DNA of 64,000 bases, from positions 1 through 64,000 of the forward strand of contig CACZWL010000013.1 in assembly GCA_902784865.1 (NCBI GenBank), read 5' to 3'. This stretch comes from an uncultured Bacteroidota bacterium. Lineage in GTDB: Bacteria > Bacteroidota > Bacteroidia > Bacteroidales > P3. The notes below the pieces were generated by a model. The model saw only the letters and a program-made list of their open reading frames with translations, was not told where the DNA came from and ran no database searches. Numbering within the stretch: position 1 is the stretch's first letter; every line of letters begins with the position of its first letter. Made by a program: the position numbers and the translations under genes. Below, piece by piece: positions 24,962 through 33,716 of the stretch.

Positions 24962-26962
24962 ATGATACTGGACTATCCTTGGTACTTCATACTCTTCTGC
25001 CTGCTGGCTGGCGGTGCCTACGCCGCGGCCATGTATGCATGGGGGCGCACAACCTTTGGCCGAGGGCTGCGATGGCTGCTGGCCGGGCTGCGCTTTGTGG
25101 TGGTGACGGTGATCGCCTTCTTGCTGCTGGGGCCCATGGTGCGACGCTCAGTCCACGAACGGCAACAGCCGATGGTGGCCTTGGTTCAGGACTGCTCCCG
25201 CTCGGTGCTGATGAGTGCCGACTCGGCTTTCAGCCTGCAGCCGCTCGGACGCGACCTCGACGGACACATCCAGGTTCACCACTCAGCCGACACCTCTAAC
25301 CGCGAAATGAGCGACATAGGCGCCATGCTCGACGTGCCTCCCGGCACCGAAGCCATCGTGCTGGCCAGCGACGGCATCTACAACCGTGGGCAGAACCCCG
25401 CCACGGTGGCCGAGCAGCTGGGCATACCCATCTACACCGTCGCCCTTGGCGACACCACCACGCGCCGCGACGCCGCCTTGGTAAACCTGCGGGCCAACCG
25501 CATCGTCCACTGCAATACCTTGATGACCATCGAAGTGACCGTCAACGCCAACCACCTGAGAGGCAAACGGAGCCGCCTGCGCATCAGCCGCAGCCATCCG
25601 CACAGCCTGTTGGACGAACTGCCTGTAGCCTACACCGACGACCGCTTCAGCAGCACCTACACGCTGACCTTCAAGTCTGGCGACCGACCCGGCCTCGAGG
25701 GGCTGACGCTGACCCTCGACGAAGCCGAAGGCGGCGAAGAGACGTTGACCAACAACGAGATAAAGTTCTATGTGGAGGTAATCGACAACCGGTATAAGGT
25801 GGCCATCGTTGGCCTTGCTCCGCACCCCGACCTCGGCGCCTTGAAGCACGCGGTGGAAAGCAACCCCAACTACGAAGCTTCCGTGATGCTGGCTGCCGAC
25901 GTCATCGGCGGAAAACACAAAGAGCTGGGCGAGTGCAGCATGGCGATACTTCACAACCTGCCCTCCGCCAGACTGCCTGTGCCCGAGGGGCTGAAGGAGG
26001 TGCCGCAGATGTACGTTATCGGCATGCAGACCGACCTGGCCCGCTTCAACGCAATGAAGACCGGCCTGGAGATAGTGTCGCGCACAAAGAAGAGCAACGA
26101 CCTGACAGCCATCTACAACGAGCGCTTCACCCTGTTCCACTACGACCGCAGCGACGGTGAGGCACTGGGTCAGTTGCCACCGCTGACAGCCCCCTTTGGC
26201 GAGGTACGTGCCGCCGAGGGACTTCAGAACCTGCTGACAGGGCGACTTGGCCACATCGACACCCGGCAGCCCATGGTGGCTGCCATTGCCCAAGGAGGGC
26301 AGCGACGCTCGTTCGTCTGGGGCGAAGGGCTGTGGCGCTGGAGGATGAGCGACTATGCCGAAAACAAGACACACGACCACTTCGACAGGCTGGTGAGTCA
26401 GCTGGTGGCGTTCACCTCGCAGCAGGAAGGGCGCAACCGCTTCGTGGTAGAGGCTGACAGGGTATATGCCGCCGGACAGGATGTTGTGCTCCACGCACAG
26501 TTGTACAACGAGGCCAACGAGCTGACCAACCAACCCGAAGCGACGCTGACACTGGCTGGAGACAGCGTTAAGGGCGACTACACCTTTGCACGCCATGGCG
26601 AGGGCTATACCCTGACCCTCGGGCAGTTGCCCGAAGGCACCTACCGCTACACAGCCCACACCATACACGACGGCAAGCGGCTGGAAGCTTCAGGCTCGTT
26701 CGCCGTCGAGGCCCTCTACCTCGAGCAGGCCGACCTGACGGCCAACCACTCCCTGCTACACACCATCAGCGCCCTGACCGGCGGACGCATGTATCGTCCC
26801 GACCAGATGGAGGAGCTTGCGCAGGAGCTGAAGCAGCTGAAACCCACCATCTATACCCATACTCGCTATGGGGAACTGGCTGGCATGCCGGCGGTGTTGA
26901 TCCTAATCCTGCTGCTCCTGACGGCCGAATGGGTGCTCCGCAAATACCACGGCGAGATATGA
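24962..26962 (+). CDS. Membrane protein with von Willebrand A-like extracytoplasmic region
   Basis: A 666-residue protein with two N-terminal membrane helices (ILFCLLAGGAYAAAMYAW and VVVTVIAFLLLG), a long extracytoplasmic part and a C-terminal helix (AVLILILLLLTAEWVL). The segment MVALVQDCSRSV followed by AIVLASDGIYNRG and PIYTVALGDT is the pattern of a vWA-like fold (degenerate MIDAS, DCSRS). This topology is common to Bacteroidota BatA/BatB-like and related proteins. Specific function is unknown. Its stop overlaps the next start (ATGA), so it is translationally linked to the flippase. Confidence 0.7.
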   Translation: MILDYPWYFILFCLLAGGAYAAAMYAWGRTTFGRGLRWLLAGLRFVVVTVIAFLLLGPMVRRSVHERQQPMVALVQDCSRSVLMSADSAFSLQPLGRDLDGHIQVHHSADTSNREMSDIGAMLDVPPGTEAIVLASDGIYNRGQNPATVAEQLGIPIYTVALGDTTTRRDAALVNLRANRIVHCNTLMTIEVTVNANHLRGKRSRLRISRSHPHSLLDELPVAYTDDRFSSTYTLTFKSGDRPGLEGLTLTLDEAEGGEETLTNNEIKFYVEVIDNRYKVAIVGLAPHPDLGALKHAVESNPNYEASVMLAADVIGGKHKELGECSMAILHNLPSARLPVPEGLKEVPQMYVIGMQTDLARFNAMKTGLEIVSRTKKSNDLTAIYNERFTLFHYDRSDGEALGQLPPLTAPFGEVRAAEGLQNLLTGRLGHIDTRQPMVAAIAQGGQRRSFVWGEGLWRWRMSDYAENKTHDHFDRLVSQLVAFTSQQEGRNRFVVEADRVYAAGQDVVLHAQLYNEANELTNQPEATLTLAGDSVKGDYTFARHGEGYTLTLGQLPEGTYRYTAHTIHDGKRLEASGSFAVEALYLEQADLTANHSLLHTISALTGGRMYRPDQMEELAQELKQLKPTIYTHTRYGELAGMPAVLILILLLLTAEWVLRKYHGEI

Positions 26963-28245
26963 GGAAAGTGTTGAACAGGCTGAAAGGGGGCACTGTGGCT
27001 GGCGAAACCGCCACCCTGCTGGGAGGCAACATCGTGGCCCAGGCCATCTCTATGCTGGCCTACCTGATTCTCACTCGTATCTACTCGCCTGAGGATTACG
27101 CATTGTTCAACATATTCTACTCCTATATCGAGGTGCTCATCATTGTCTCCACCTGCAAATACGAACTGGCTATCGTGGTGGCACGAGACGGCGACGAGGC
27201 CGCCGCTGTGGCACGCTTTGCCTTGCGGATGAACACCTTGGTATCGCTGGCATTGCTCGCCGTGGCAAGCCTGCTGTACCTAACCCACTCGCTCCCTGGC
27301 GACTATGCCGAACTGGGTGCAGTGGCCTTGCTGGTGCCGCCTATGGTGTGGCTTGCCGGCTCATCGCGCATATATTCAGGCCTCTACAACCGTGTGCGAC
27401 GCTATCGCACCATGGCGGCATCCTCCATTACCAACGCCTCGGCAGGCTCTGCGCTCAAAATCATCTTCGGCGCCCTTGGCATGCACAGCACGGGTCTGCC
27501 TCTCGGCACCCTGCTCGGGCAAGCTACAGCCAACGGCATCTACCGCCTGCGGATGCGCAGCTTGCAGCTTCCGCACACCTCGCGCCTGCAACGCCTCAAT
27601 GCAGCCCGCCGACACCGCAACTTTCCCCTCTATGTGGCCTCGAAAGACTTCCTCAACAGCCTTTCGGCCAACCTACCATTCCTCTGGCTGGCATTCCACT
27701 TCGACCGCGCCGAGGTAGGCCTTTTCGGCTTGGCGCTCACCTTTACCTTCCGCCCCGTCAACCTGCTCAACGGTGCTTTCGAGAGCGTCCTCTATGCCCA
27801 CACCGCCGAACGGGTACGCCAGCGCGAGTCCATAGGTCGCACCGTCGGTCGCTTCTTACTCGCTGTCAATGCAATATCCCTGCCCATAGCTGTAGCGGCG
27901 TGGTTCTGGGCCGAGCCCATCTTCGTATTCTTTTTCGGCGACCAGTGGCATGGGTGCGGGCAATATGTGCAGGCGCTGATTCCCTGGATGTTCATCCTGA
28001 TGAGCTCGGCCTCGCTGATGTTTATCCCCAACCTTTTCTCTACCCAGCGCATGGAATTCGGCTTCTACCTGGTCACCTTTGCGTTGCGTGCAGCCGCCCT
28101 GGCCACAGGCATACACCTGGGCAACTTCCTGACAGCCATACGCCTGTATGCTGCTGCCAGCGCAGCGATGGCACTGGCCATCCTGACGTGGTACCTATGG
28201 CAGGTGCTACGCTATGAAAGAAGTCTGACAAGGAAGGGCCGCTAG
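26959..28245 (+). CDS. Polysaccharide flippase (Wzx/MATE-like, MOP superfamily)
   Basis: A 428-residue protein with about 12 membrane segments beginning ATLLGGNIVAQAISMLAYLI. The N-terminal pattern TRIYSPEDYALFNIF is typical of Wzx-type flippases, which move lipid-linked oligosaccharides across the inner membrane. The ATG at 26959 overlaps the previous stop by 4 bases. It probably works with the O-antigen ligase-like protein of the same run. The stop codon overlaps that of the convergent gldD gene inside GCTAGC. Confidence 0.87.
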   Translation: MRKVLNRLKGGTVAGETATLLGGNIVAQAISMLAYLILTRIYSPEDYALFNIFYSYIEVLIIVSTCKYELAIVVARDGDEAAAVARFALRMNTLVSLALLAVASLLYLTHSLPGDYAELGAVALLVPPMVWLAGSSRIYSGLYNRVRRYRTMAASSITNASAGSALKIIFGALGMHSTGLPLGTLLGQATANGIYRLRMRSLQLPHTSRLQRLNAARRHRNFPLYVASKDFLNSLSANLPFLWLAFHFDRAEVGLFGLALTFTFRPVNLLNGAFESVLYAHTAERVRQRESIGRTVGRFLLAVNAISLPIAVAAWFWAEPIFVFFFGDQWHGCGQYVQALIPWMFILMSSASLMFIPNLFSTQRMEFGFYLVTFALRAAALATGIHLGNFLTAIRLYAAASAAMALAILTWYLWQVLRYERSLTRKGR

Positions 28246-28901
28246 CGCCAACGGAGGGTCTCGATCAGGTGGTCGACATCGTGCTGTATGTATTCGAGCA
28301 CCGGCGCAAGGGAGTCGTTGTTGGGTGCGCGGTTGATATACACTGCCCCACGGAGGAAGTTTTGGGTAGAGTCGGTAGCATAAAACTGATACGTCGAAGC
28401 CACGTTGCGCCCACGCAAATGCCACACTATGGCATGCACCGAACCATCGTCGCTGTCGTAGCGATGCTCGTCGACGCCCGAGGCGAACTGGTAGTGCTTC
28501 TCCAACAGGCGCGACGAGGTGTCGATTTGGCCGCGCAGGTCTTCTTTGCCATGCAGTTGCTTATACGTGAGGAACACTACGCCGTCCCACTGCGGATACA
28601 TCAGGTCGATCCACCGCTCCCCCTTGGGGGCATCCTTCTCCGTCCACTCGATGCACTTGTTGGCCTCGAAGATGAAGGGGAAGGTCTTGGTGTAGCCCGT
28701 GAGGACGATGGAGGTGTCGCCGTCGGGCCAAACCACCGTGTCGCCGGGATTGGTGCGCATGGTGTCAAGCAGGAAGTACTCGTGCTCCGGCAAGTCGATG
28801 CGCATGTAAGCCTGCGGCTTGGGTGTATAATTGCCTCCACCACCGCATGCCGCCAGAGCGGAAATGCACACTACCGTTAGCAGTATATTCTTGATTCTCA
28901 T
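28242..28901 (-). CDS. gldD: Gliding motility/type IX-associated lipoprotein GldD
   Basis: A 219-residue lipoprotein with signal peptide and lipobox (ISALAACG). Family motifs are YTPKPQAYMRIDLPEHEYF, TKTFPFIFEANKC, WIDLMYPQWDGVVFLTYKQL, and the C-terminal ATDSTQNFLRGAVYINRAPN and DSLAPVLEYIQHDVDHLIET. GldD is needed for gliding in Flavobacterium and is common in type IX secretion organisms; two T9SS cargo proteins occur in this window. It appears monocistronic. Confidence 0.93.
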   Translation of the reverse strand: MRIKNILLTVVCISALAACGGGGNYTPKPQAYMRIDLPEHEYFLLDTMRTNPGDTVVWPDGDTSIVLTGYTKTFPFIFEANKCIEWTEKDAPKGERWIDLMYPQWDGVVFLTYKQLHGKEDLRGQIDTSSRLLEKHYQFASGVDEHRYDSDDGSVHAIVWHLRGRNVASTYQFYATDSTQNFLRGAVYINRAPNNDSLAPVLEYIQHDVDHLIETLRWR

Positions 28902-28941
28902 TTGATTCTTAATTCTTTATCCTTAATTCTTAATTTCTTCG

Positions 28942-28949
28942 TATCTTTG
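28942..28949 (+). promoter_or_regulatory. -7 box TATCTTTG placed for a leaderless transcript
   Basis: The box ends 5 bp before the ATG at 28955, so transcription would begin at or near the start codon. The upstream 40 bp are TTAATTCTTAATT-type AT repeats with no clear -33 element. Confidence 0.6.
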
Positions 28950-28954
28950 CACCC

Positions 28955-29317
28955 ATGAACCGACTTCAACACTTCCTGCGTGCCAAGACGATGTATGGGA
29001 TTCATTCGCCTTTCGTCTACCACCTCTACACCGAGGCGCTCTTCTCGCATGCCTCCGGGGTGCCTCGCGGCCGCTTCGAAGGGGCTGTGTGGAGGCTGGA
29101 GCACCGCTACGGCGTCAAGGCATCTCGTTCTGAAGGCGAAGCCACGCTTTCGTGCAACGACGGCTCTTTCCTTGTCCTTGACCATCCCCATCGGTGCGAG
29201 TCCCGCTGGCAAGCCGTGGTGGCAGACCCGCAATGGAAGGCCACACTCGACTTCTTCGACTTCGGCATCGCCGTGGACAATCCCCACCTTTCAAAGCAGC
29301 ACTTTATCCTGCGCTAG
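28955..29317 (+). CDS. Shortened relative of a Bacteroidota SAM-methyltransferase family
   Basis: A 120-residue protein. The start (LQHFLRAKTMYGIHSPFVYH) matches the conserved N-terminus of a Bacteroidota class I methyltransferase family, and the end (LVLDHPHRCESRWQAV, LDFFDFGIAV, LSKQHFILR) matches its C-terminus. The family is normally about twice as long, and the glycine-rich SAM-binding core expected in between is absent. It may be an internally deleted gene or a reduced paralogue with a different role. Its stop codon overlaps that of pcm in a GCTAGC palindrome. Confidence 0.6.
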   Translation: MNRLQHFLRAKTMYGIHSPFVYHLYTEALFSHASGVPRGRFEGAVWRLEHRYGVKASRSEGEATLSCNDGSFLVLDHPHRCESRWQAVVADPQWKATLDFFDFGIAVDNPHLSKQHFILR

Positions 29318-30009
29318 CGCATAGCGCGCCCGTCGAGCATCGGCACGAAACTGTAGATGCCGAACTCCTCTCGCACCCAGTCTTTACTGGTGTCTCCCTT
29401 CTTAGTGATGCGGAGCATCTTTTGCCCCTGGACTTCCTCTTCGTCGGTTGGCGCATCGCTCTGTGCATCAATAGGTATGACCAATATGCCATCCGGCTTG
29501 AGCTGGTCCATCAGCGCCTGAGGCACCTCGGGGGCTCCGCAGGTGACTATGATGCGGTCGTATGGCCCATAGTTGGCCTCGGCCAACCCCATGTAGCCGT
29601 CGCCCAAGAAACAGCGGACCCGGTAGCCCAGATCGTCCAGCAACTGGCGTGTGCGGTCGAAAAGGACCTTCTGCCGCTCGACCGAGAACACTTTGGCACC
29701 CATTTTGCTGAGTACTGCTGCCTGGTAACCACTGCCGGTACCTATTTCGAGCACCTTCATGCCTCGCTCCACACAAAGCAGCTGGCTTTGCATGGCAACG
29801 GTCGACGGGCGCGAGATTGTCTGCTCGGCACCTATTTTCAAGGCTCGGTCTTCGTATGCCAAGGCATCGAAAGCACTGTCGAGAAACCAATGGCGCTTCA
29901 CATCGCCCATGGCCTTCAGCACCGCCTCATCGGTGATTCCCTGCAGTTTCAGCTGTTCGCACATCTGCTGCCGCAGACCCTGATGCTTATATGTGTCTAC
30001 ACGCTTCAC
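29314..30009 (-). CDS. pcm: Protein-L-isoaspartate O-methyltransferase
   Basis: A 231-residue PIMT that methylates isoaspartyl residues in damaged proteins to start their repair. Motifs visible: ISRPSTVAMQSQLL, the SAM-binding VLEIGTGSGYQAAVL, FSVERQKVLFDRTRQLL, GDGYMGL and YDRIIVTCGAPEVP. It starts within the thiL stop (ATGA-type overlap at 30006-30009), so the two are co-translated. Confidence 0.95.
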   Translation of the reverse strand: MKRVDTYKHQGLRQQMCEQLKLQGITDEAVLKAMGDVKRHWFLDSAFDALAYEDRALKIGAEQTISRPSTVAMQSQLLCVERGMKVLEIGTGSGYQAAVLSKMGAKVFSVERQKVLFDRTRQLLDDLGYRVRCFLGDGYMGLAEANYGPYDRIIVTCGAPEVPQALMDQLKPDGILVIPIDAQSDAPTDEEEVQGQKMLRITKKGDTSKDWVREEFGIYSFVPMLDGRAMR

Positions 30010-31037
30010 TGGTCAACTCCTTGAAATCCTTGCGCACGCAACTCGATGGTGGTGTTCTGCGGCGTCACCATCAGCGCCGGCATCCCCGGCTCGGTTACAT
30101 AGCCAATGATGTGGACTCCCTCCATCTGCTTCACCTGCTCGTAGTCCTTCTGGCTGACAGTGAAGAGGAGCTCGTAGTCCTTGCCCCCGTTGAGGGCGCA
30201 ACTGACGGGCAGCATGTTCCTGCTCATCTCGGAGCACACGCGCGAGGTCTGATAGTCAATCGGCAGACGTTCTTCGTACACCTCGCAACCGCAACCCGAA
30301 GCGCGGCTGAGATGCAACAGGCTGTCGGCCAGGCCCTCGCTGACATCGGTCATCGAGGTCGGCACCACCCCACGCTCTTTGAGGGCCGCCACAATGTCGG
30401 TACGCGGCTCAGGCTTGAGGAAACGTTCCAACACATAGTCGAAGCCGTCGAGGTCGGGCTGGAAATCGGGGTTTGCTTGATAGGTAACTTTCTCGCGTTC
30501 AAGCACCAACAATCCAGCGTATGCGCTGCCAAGGTCGCCGCTGACACAGATGAGGTCGTTGTGCGACGCTCCGCTGCGGCGCGTGAGACTGGCCTCGTCG
30601 GCCTCGCCAACCACCGTCACACTAATCACCATGCCGGCACGAGTGCTTGCCGTATCACCGCCTACCATGCTGACATCGTAGCGTTTGCAGCAGAGGTGCA
30701 TGCCCGCATAAAGTTCGTCGAGGGCCTCGACCGAGTAGCGGTTGCTCACCGCCACCGATACCAGCGCCTGCCGGGCTGTGCCATTCATGGCCGCTATATT
30801 GCTGATCGCTATAGCAATAGACTTGTATCCCAGGTGGCGCAGCGGGGTGTACATCATGTCGAAATCGACACCCTCGACCAAGGTCTGCACGTTGACCAGC
30901 GTCTTCTTTGGCCCGTCGCCAAGCACGGCGCAGTCGTCGCCGCAGCAGGCAGTTCCTTCCGTAAGACGCTCAATCAGAGCCACCTTGCCCAATTGGCTAA
31001 TCTCGGTTCTTCCTTCGTGATATTGTAACTGTTCCAA
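30006..31037 (-). CDS. thiL: Thiamine-monophosphate kinase
   Basis: A 343-residue ThiL, which phosphorylates thiamine monophosphate to the active diphosphate with ATP. Conserved segments: CGDDCAVL near the N-terminus, VEGVDFDMMYTPLRHLGYKS, AIAISNIAAMNGTA, MVGGDTASTRAGMVISVTVV, SGDLGSAYAGLLVL, MTDVSEGLADSLLH, and ALNGGKDYELLF. The last segments match the ATP/metal-binding AIRS signature (TDVSDGL, GEDYEL); two positions differ from the most common residues. It shares an operon with pcm. Confidence 0.95.
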   Translation of the reverse strand: MEQLQYHEGRTEISQLGKVALIERLTEGTACCGDDCAVLGDGPKKTLVNVQTLVEGVDFDMMYTPLRHLGYKSIAIAISNIAAMNGTARQALVSVAVSNRYSVEALDELYAGMHLCCKRYDVSMVGGDTASTRAGMVISVTVVGEADEASLTRRSGASHNDLICVSGDLGSAYAGLLVLEREKVTYQANPDFQPDLDGFDYVLERFLKPEPRTDIVAALKERGVVPTSMTDVSEGLADSLLHLSRASGCGCEVYEERLPIDYQTSRVCSEMSRNMLPVSCALNGGKDYELLFTVSQKDYEQVKQMEGVHIIGYVTEPGMPALMVTPQNTTIELRAQGFQGVDQ

Positions 31038-31074
31038 TTATATATAATGTATTTAGTTTTCTGAATCCGTTTAC

Positions 31075-31818
31075 TCAGCTGGACATCCACCACATCAGTA
31101 TGCCGGCAGCCACGGCGGCGTTGAGGCTCTCGGCCGTGCCGCCCAGGTTGGGGATGAGCACCGGGTGGGTGACACAGTGCATCACCTCGTCGCTGATGCC
31201 CATCGACTCGTTGCCAATGACCAGAACGGCAGCACCTTGCGGACCGCCGCCTGCAGCCAAGGGCTCGCCGCGCAACGTGGCGCCATAGACAGGCAGGCCG
31301 CTGGAACCGAGCCACTTGACAAGGTCAAGATACTCGACCCGAGTGCGGAAGACGGCCCCCATCGAGGCCTGCACCACCTTGGGGTTGTAGCAGCTCACCG
31401 TGTCGCGGCTGCAGACCACGCGGCGGATGCCGAACCAGTCGGCCGTACGCAGCATAGTGCCCATGTTTCCAGGGTCTTGTATCCTGTCCAACGCCAGCAC
31501 AAACTCCCCACTTACCGCACTCCGTTCCCCGCTCTCCAATCTCCGTTCCATCAGCATCCACACTTGATTGGGACTCTTCATGTTGCTGAGCCGCTCCAGC
31601 TCGGCAGGAGACACTTCAAACACCTCGTCCACAGCGCCTTGCACATCATGATGCGCCTCGAGCCAAGCGGCCGTCGCACAGAGTGTACGCACATGGAAAC
31701 CCGACGCAAGTGCCTCTGCCGCAAGCTTTACGCCCTCGACAACAAAAACCGCCTCCTCGTCGCATCGTTTCTGCAGGCGGTAGGCGGCCAATTCCTTCAG
31801 TCTATTCTTGCTAATCAC
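31075..31818 (-). CDS. TrmH/SpoU-family 2'-O-ribose RNA methyltransferase
   Basis: A 247-residue SpoU-class methyltransferase. The N-terminal substrate-binding domain (LKELAAYRLQKRCDEEAVF) precedes the trefoil-knot domain with ALDRIQDPGNMGTMLRTADW (motif 1), VLVIGNESMGIS (motif 2) and VLIPNLGGTAESLNAAVAAG (motif 3). These place it near RlmB/TsnR-type enzymes that methylate ribose in rRNA or tRNA; the target base cannot be read from sequence. It lies between thiL and the sigma factor gene on the same strand. Confidence 0.9.
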   Translation of the reverse strand: MISKNRLKELAAYRLQKRCDEEAVFVVEGVKLAAEALASGFHVRTLCATAAWLEAHHDVQGAVDEVFEVSPAELERLSNMKSPNQVWMLMERRLESGERSAVSGEFVLALDRIQDPGNMGTMLRTADWFGIRRVVCSRDTVSCYNPKVVQASMGAVFRTRVEYLDLVKWLGSSGLPVYGATLRGEPLAAGGGPQGAAVLVIGNESMGISDEVMHCVTHPVLIPNLGGTAESLNAAVAAGILMWWMSS

Positions 31819-31850
31819 TATTTGCTGACCACTGGTTGGTTTAATACCTT

Positions 31851-32444
31851 TTATAATTCTATATACATATTATGCTCCTGCGCCAGGCGACGGAGGTTGA
31901 TGATGGCATAGCGCATGCGGCCCAGCGCGGTATTGATACCCACACCGGTGCGCGCGGCAATCTCCTTGAAGTCGCACTTGCCATAGTGGCGCAGAATCAC
32001 CACACGCCGCTGCTCGGGAGGCAACATCTTCACCAAGCGCCTGATATTCTGGCTTGTCTGCTTCTTCATGATGGCGTGCTCGGCATTGTCGTCCTGCACC
32101 CTGAGGTTGTCCACCACATCGCCGTCGGGCTTGTTGGGGACCATCGGCATCTTGTTGTTCCGGCGGAAATGATCCACTATCAGGTTGTGCGCAATACGCA
32201 TCACCCAGTGCACGAACTTATTCTCGTCCTTGTACTGGCCCGAGTTGATTGTGACAATCACCTTGTAGAACGTGTCCTGGAAAATATCGTCGGCCGTTTC
32301 CTTCTCTTTGACGACTGAGAAAATATACCCATACACCTTCGCTTTATAGCGCTCCAAGAGCACCTCAAAGCAGGCCGCGTCGCCATCCTGGTAACGCACA
32401 ATCAGTTCGTTGTCTGACAGTTGTCTAATCTTTACGTCCGTCAT
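31851..32444 (-). CDS. ECF-like RNA polymerase sigma factor
   Basis: A 197-residue sigma-70 family factor. Region 2 shows DGDAACFEVLLERYKAKVYG and DDIFQDTFYKV, HWVMRIAHNLIVDHFRR; region 4 shows LPPEQRRVVILRHYGKCDFK and EIAARTGVGINTALGRMRYA. The ATG at 32444 has a strong GGAGG 8 bp upstream, unusual in this phylum and deciding the start; the frame extends to 32573 without family similarity. No anti-sigma gene adjoins it, as is common for the housekeeping-like SigW/RpoE group of Bacteroidales. Confidence 0.92.
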   Translation of the reverse strand: MTDVKIRQLSDNELIVRYQDGDAACFEVLLERYKAKVYGYIFSVVKEKETADDIFQDTFYKVIVTINSGQYKDENKFVHWVMRIAHNLIVDHFRRNNKMPMVPNKPDGDVVDNLRVQDDNAEHAIMKKQTSQNIRRLVKMLPPEQRRVVILRHYGKCDFKEIAARTGVGINTALGRMRYAIINLRRLAQEHNMYIEL

Positions 32445-32521
32445 ATTCCTCCAATTTTTAGGGGTTAAAACTGATACCTTTGCTTCATTCAATCGTCTTT
32501 GGTTCCACTTGAAATCGGGTG

Positions 32522-32529
32522 CAAAATTA
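32522..32529 (-). promoter_or_regulatory. -7 box of the sigma factor gene
   Basis: TAATTTTG on the minus strand, 78 bp upstream of the ATG; the -33 region is A/T-rich without a clear TTTG. Confidence 0.55.
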
Positions 32530-32580
32530 CACATTTTTTTTAATATAAAAGAAAAAATTGTAAAAACTGCCATTTTTTTT

Positions 32581-32689
32581 CTTCCACCCCTCCCCTTTCG
32601 CCCCCCCTGTCACCTCCGGAGGCACCCCCTCTGCCACCCCCTCGCCTAGGGGGTACCTACCATAGACGAAGAAGGGAAGAAGAGGATAC
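32581..32689. promoter_or_regulatory. C/G-tract region with the 33-bp conserved box (copy 2)
   Basis: As at 14529-14640, a C-rich stretch (minus-strand runs of four or more G, potential G-quadruplex) ends in the 33-bp box at 32657-32689, 30 of 33 bases identical. Both copies lie between divergent genes, in the same orientation relative to the plus-strand gene. Confidence 0.55.
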
Positions 32690-32825
32690 TCCTTATACAC
32701 TACAAATCAGCCAGTTGCAAAACAGCAAAATTGACCCGATTTTCAAAAAAATCCAAAAAAAAATCACGCCCGGATACTATTTCTCCAAACCCGCCGTTAT
32801 ACCTGCAAATCAACGAAATACAAAC

Positions 32826-33500
32826 ATGGAACTCAAAACCTCCCTCAAAGAGCTCGTCTTCGAAAAGAGCCAGCTCAAGCAGAACGTATTCCACTCCACC
32901 AAGGAAGCCTTCGAACTCTTCCGCGAGACCACCCGCGACCTCATACACCAATTCCAGGAGGCCTGCCATGCTGAAGGCAAACAAGTGGCCTTCGAGTTCA
33001 CCGACCGCGGCGACTTCGAGTTCGAAGTCAAGTTCGCCGGCGACATACTCCTCTTCATGATGCACACCAACGTCTTCGAATTCTCCCGCGACCACCAGGT
33101 CATGAAGTCCCCCTACATCCGCGAAAACACGCAACGCTCCTACTGCGGCGTCATCCACATCTACAACTTCCTCGCCGACAGCTTCGCCTACCAGCGCGAG
33201 AACGACCTCGGATACATGATTGGCCGCGTCTTCATCAACTTCGAGAAACACTACTTCATCGAAGGCAAACGCGAACTCGGTATGCTCTACACCAACTTCA
33301 ACACCTCCGTCATCACCCCCGAAAGCGTACAAAACATCATCGAATCGGCCATCGAATACACCACCAATTTTGATCTTTTAACCCCCCCTTACGACGAAGT
33401 TAAGCTCGTCTCTGTGGGTGAGATGCGCACAAATTTCGACAAAAAAATGCTGGTCACCGGCAAGCGCTTAGGATTTCGTTTTCAGGCAGATAACGAATAA
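32826..33500 (+). CDS. Conserved Bacteroidales protein of unknown function
   Basis: A 224-residue soluble protein without signal peptide or membrane helices. It begins ELKTSLKELVFEKSQLKQ, is rich in Phe and Tyr (FEFTDRGDFEFEVKFAGD, LLFMMHTNVFEFSRDHQV), and ends LVTGKRLGFRFQADNE. I do not recognise a domain. The ATG at 32826 follows the Bacteroidales style of an A-rich start region; the frame is open back to 32715 through low-complexity Lys codons. The balanced codon use supports a real gene. Its upstream region carries the 33-bp box. Confidence 0.75.
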   Translation: MELKTSLKELVFEKSQLKQNVFHSTKEAFELFRETTRDLIHQFQEACHAEGKQVAFEFTDRGDFEFEVKFAGDILLFMMHTNVFEFSRDHQVMKSPYIRENTQRSYCGVIHIYNFLADSFAYQRENDLGYMIGRVFINFEKHYFIEGKRELGMLYTNFNTSVITPESVQNIIESAIEYTTNFDLLTPPYDEVKLVSVGEMRTNFDKKMLVTGKRLGFRFQADNE

Positions 33501-33537
33501 TCCACCTGAGATATCAACCGCACACGGTGAAAAAAAT

Positions 33538-33568
33538 TTTGCCATGTCGGAAAATGTTCGTAATTTTG
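33538..33568 (+). promoter_or_regulatory. Promoter of tRNA-Glu and rpsT
   Basis: TTTG (33538-33541), 19-bp spacer, TAATTTTG (33561-33568), full consensus, 30 bp before the tRNA. Confidence 0.8.
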
Positions 33569-33598
33569 CACCCGCTTTTGACGAGAAAAAAGCATTCC

Positions 33599-33673
33599 GC
33601 CGCGTTCGTCTAGTTGGCCCAGGACGTGAGATTTTCATTCTCAAAATCGCGGGTTCGAATCCCGCACGCGGTA
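33599..33673 (+). tRNA. tRNA-Glu (anticodon TTC)
   Basis: Cloverleaf: acceptor GCCGCGT/ACGCGGT, D arm GTCT...AGGAC, anticodon stem TGAGA/TCTCA with loop TTTTCAT (anticodon TTC), T stem GCGGG/CCCGC with loop TTCGAAT. CCA is not encoded. It precedes rpsT by 43 bp and probably shares its promoter. Confidence 0.95.
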
Positions 33674-33716
33674 CATAAAGAAAACAATAAAAAAGAACAA
33701 GAACAAGTAACAATTT

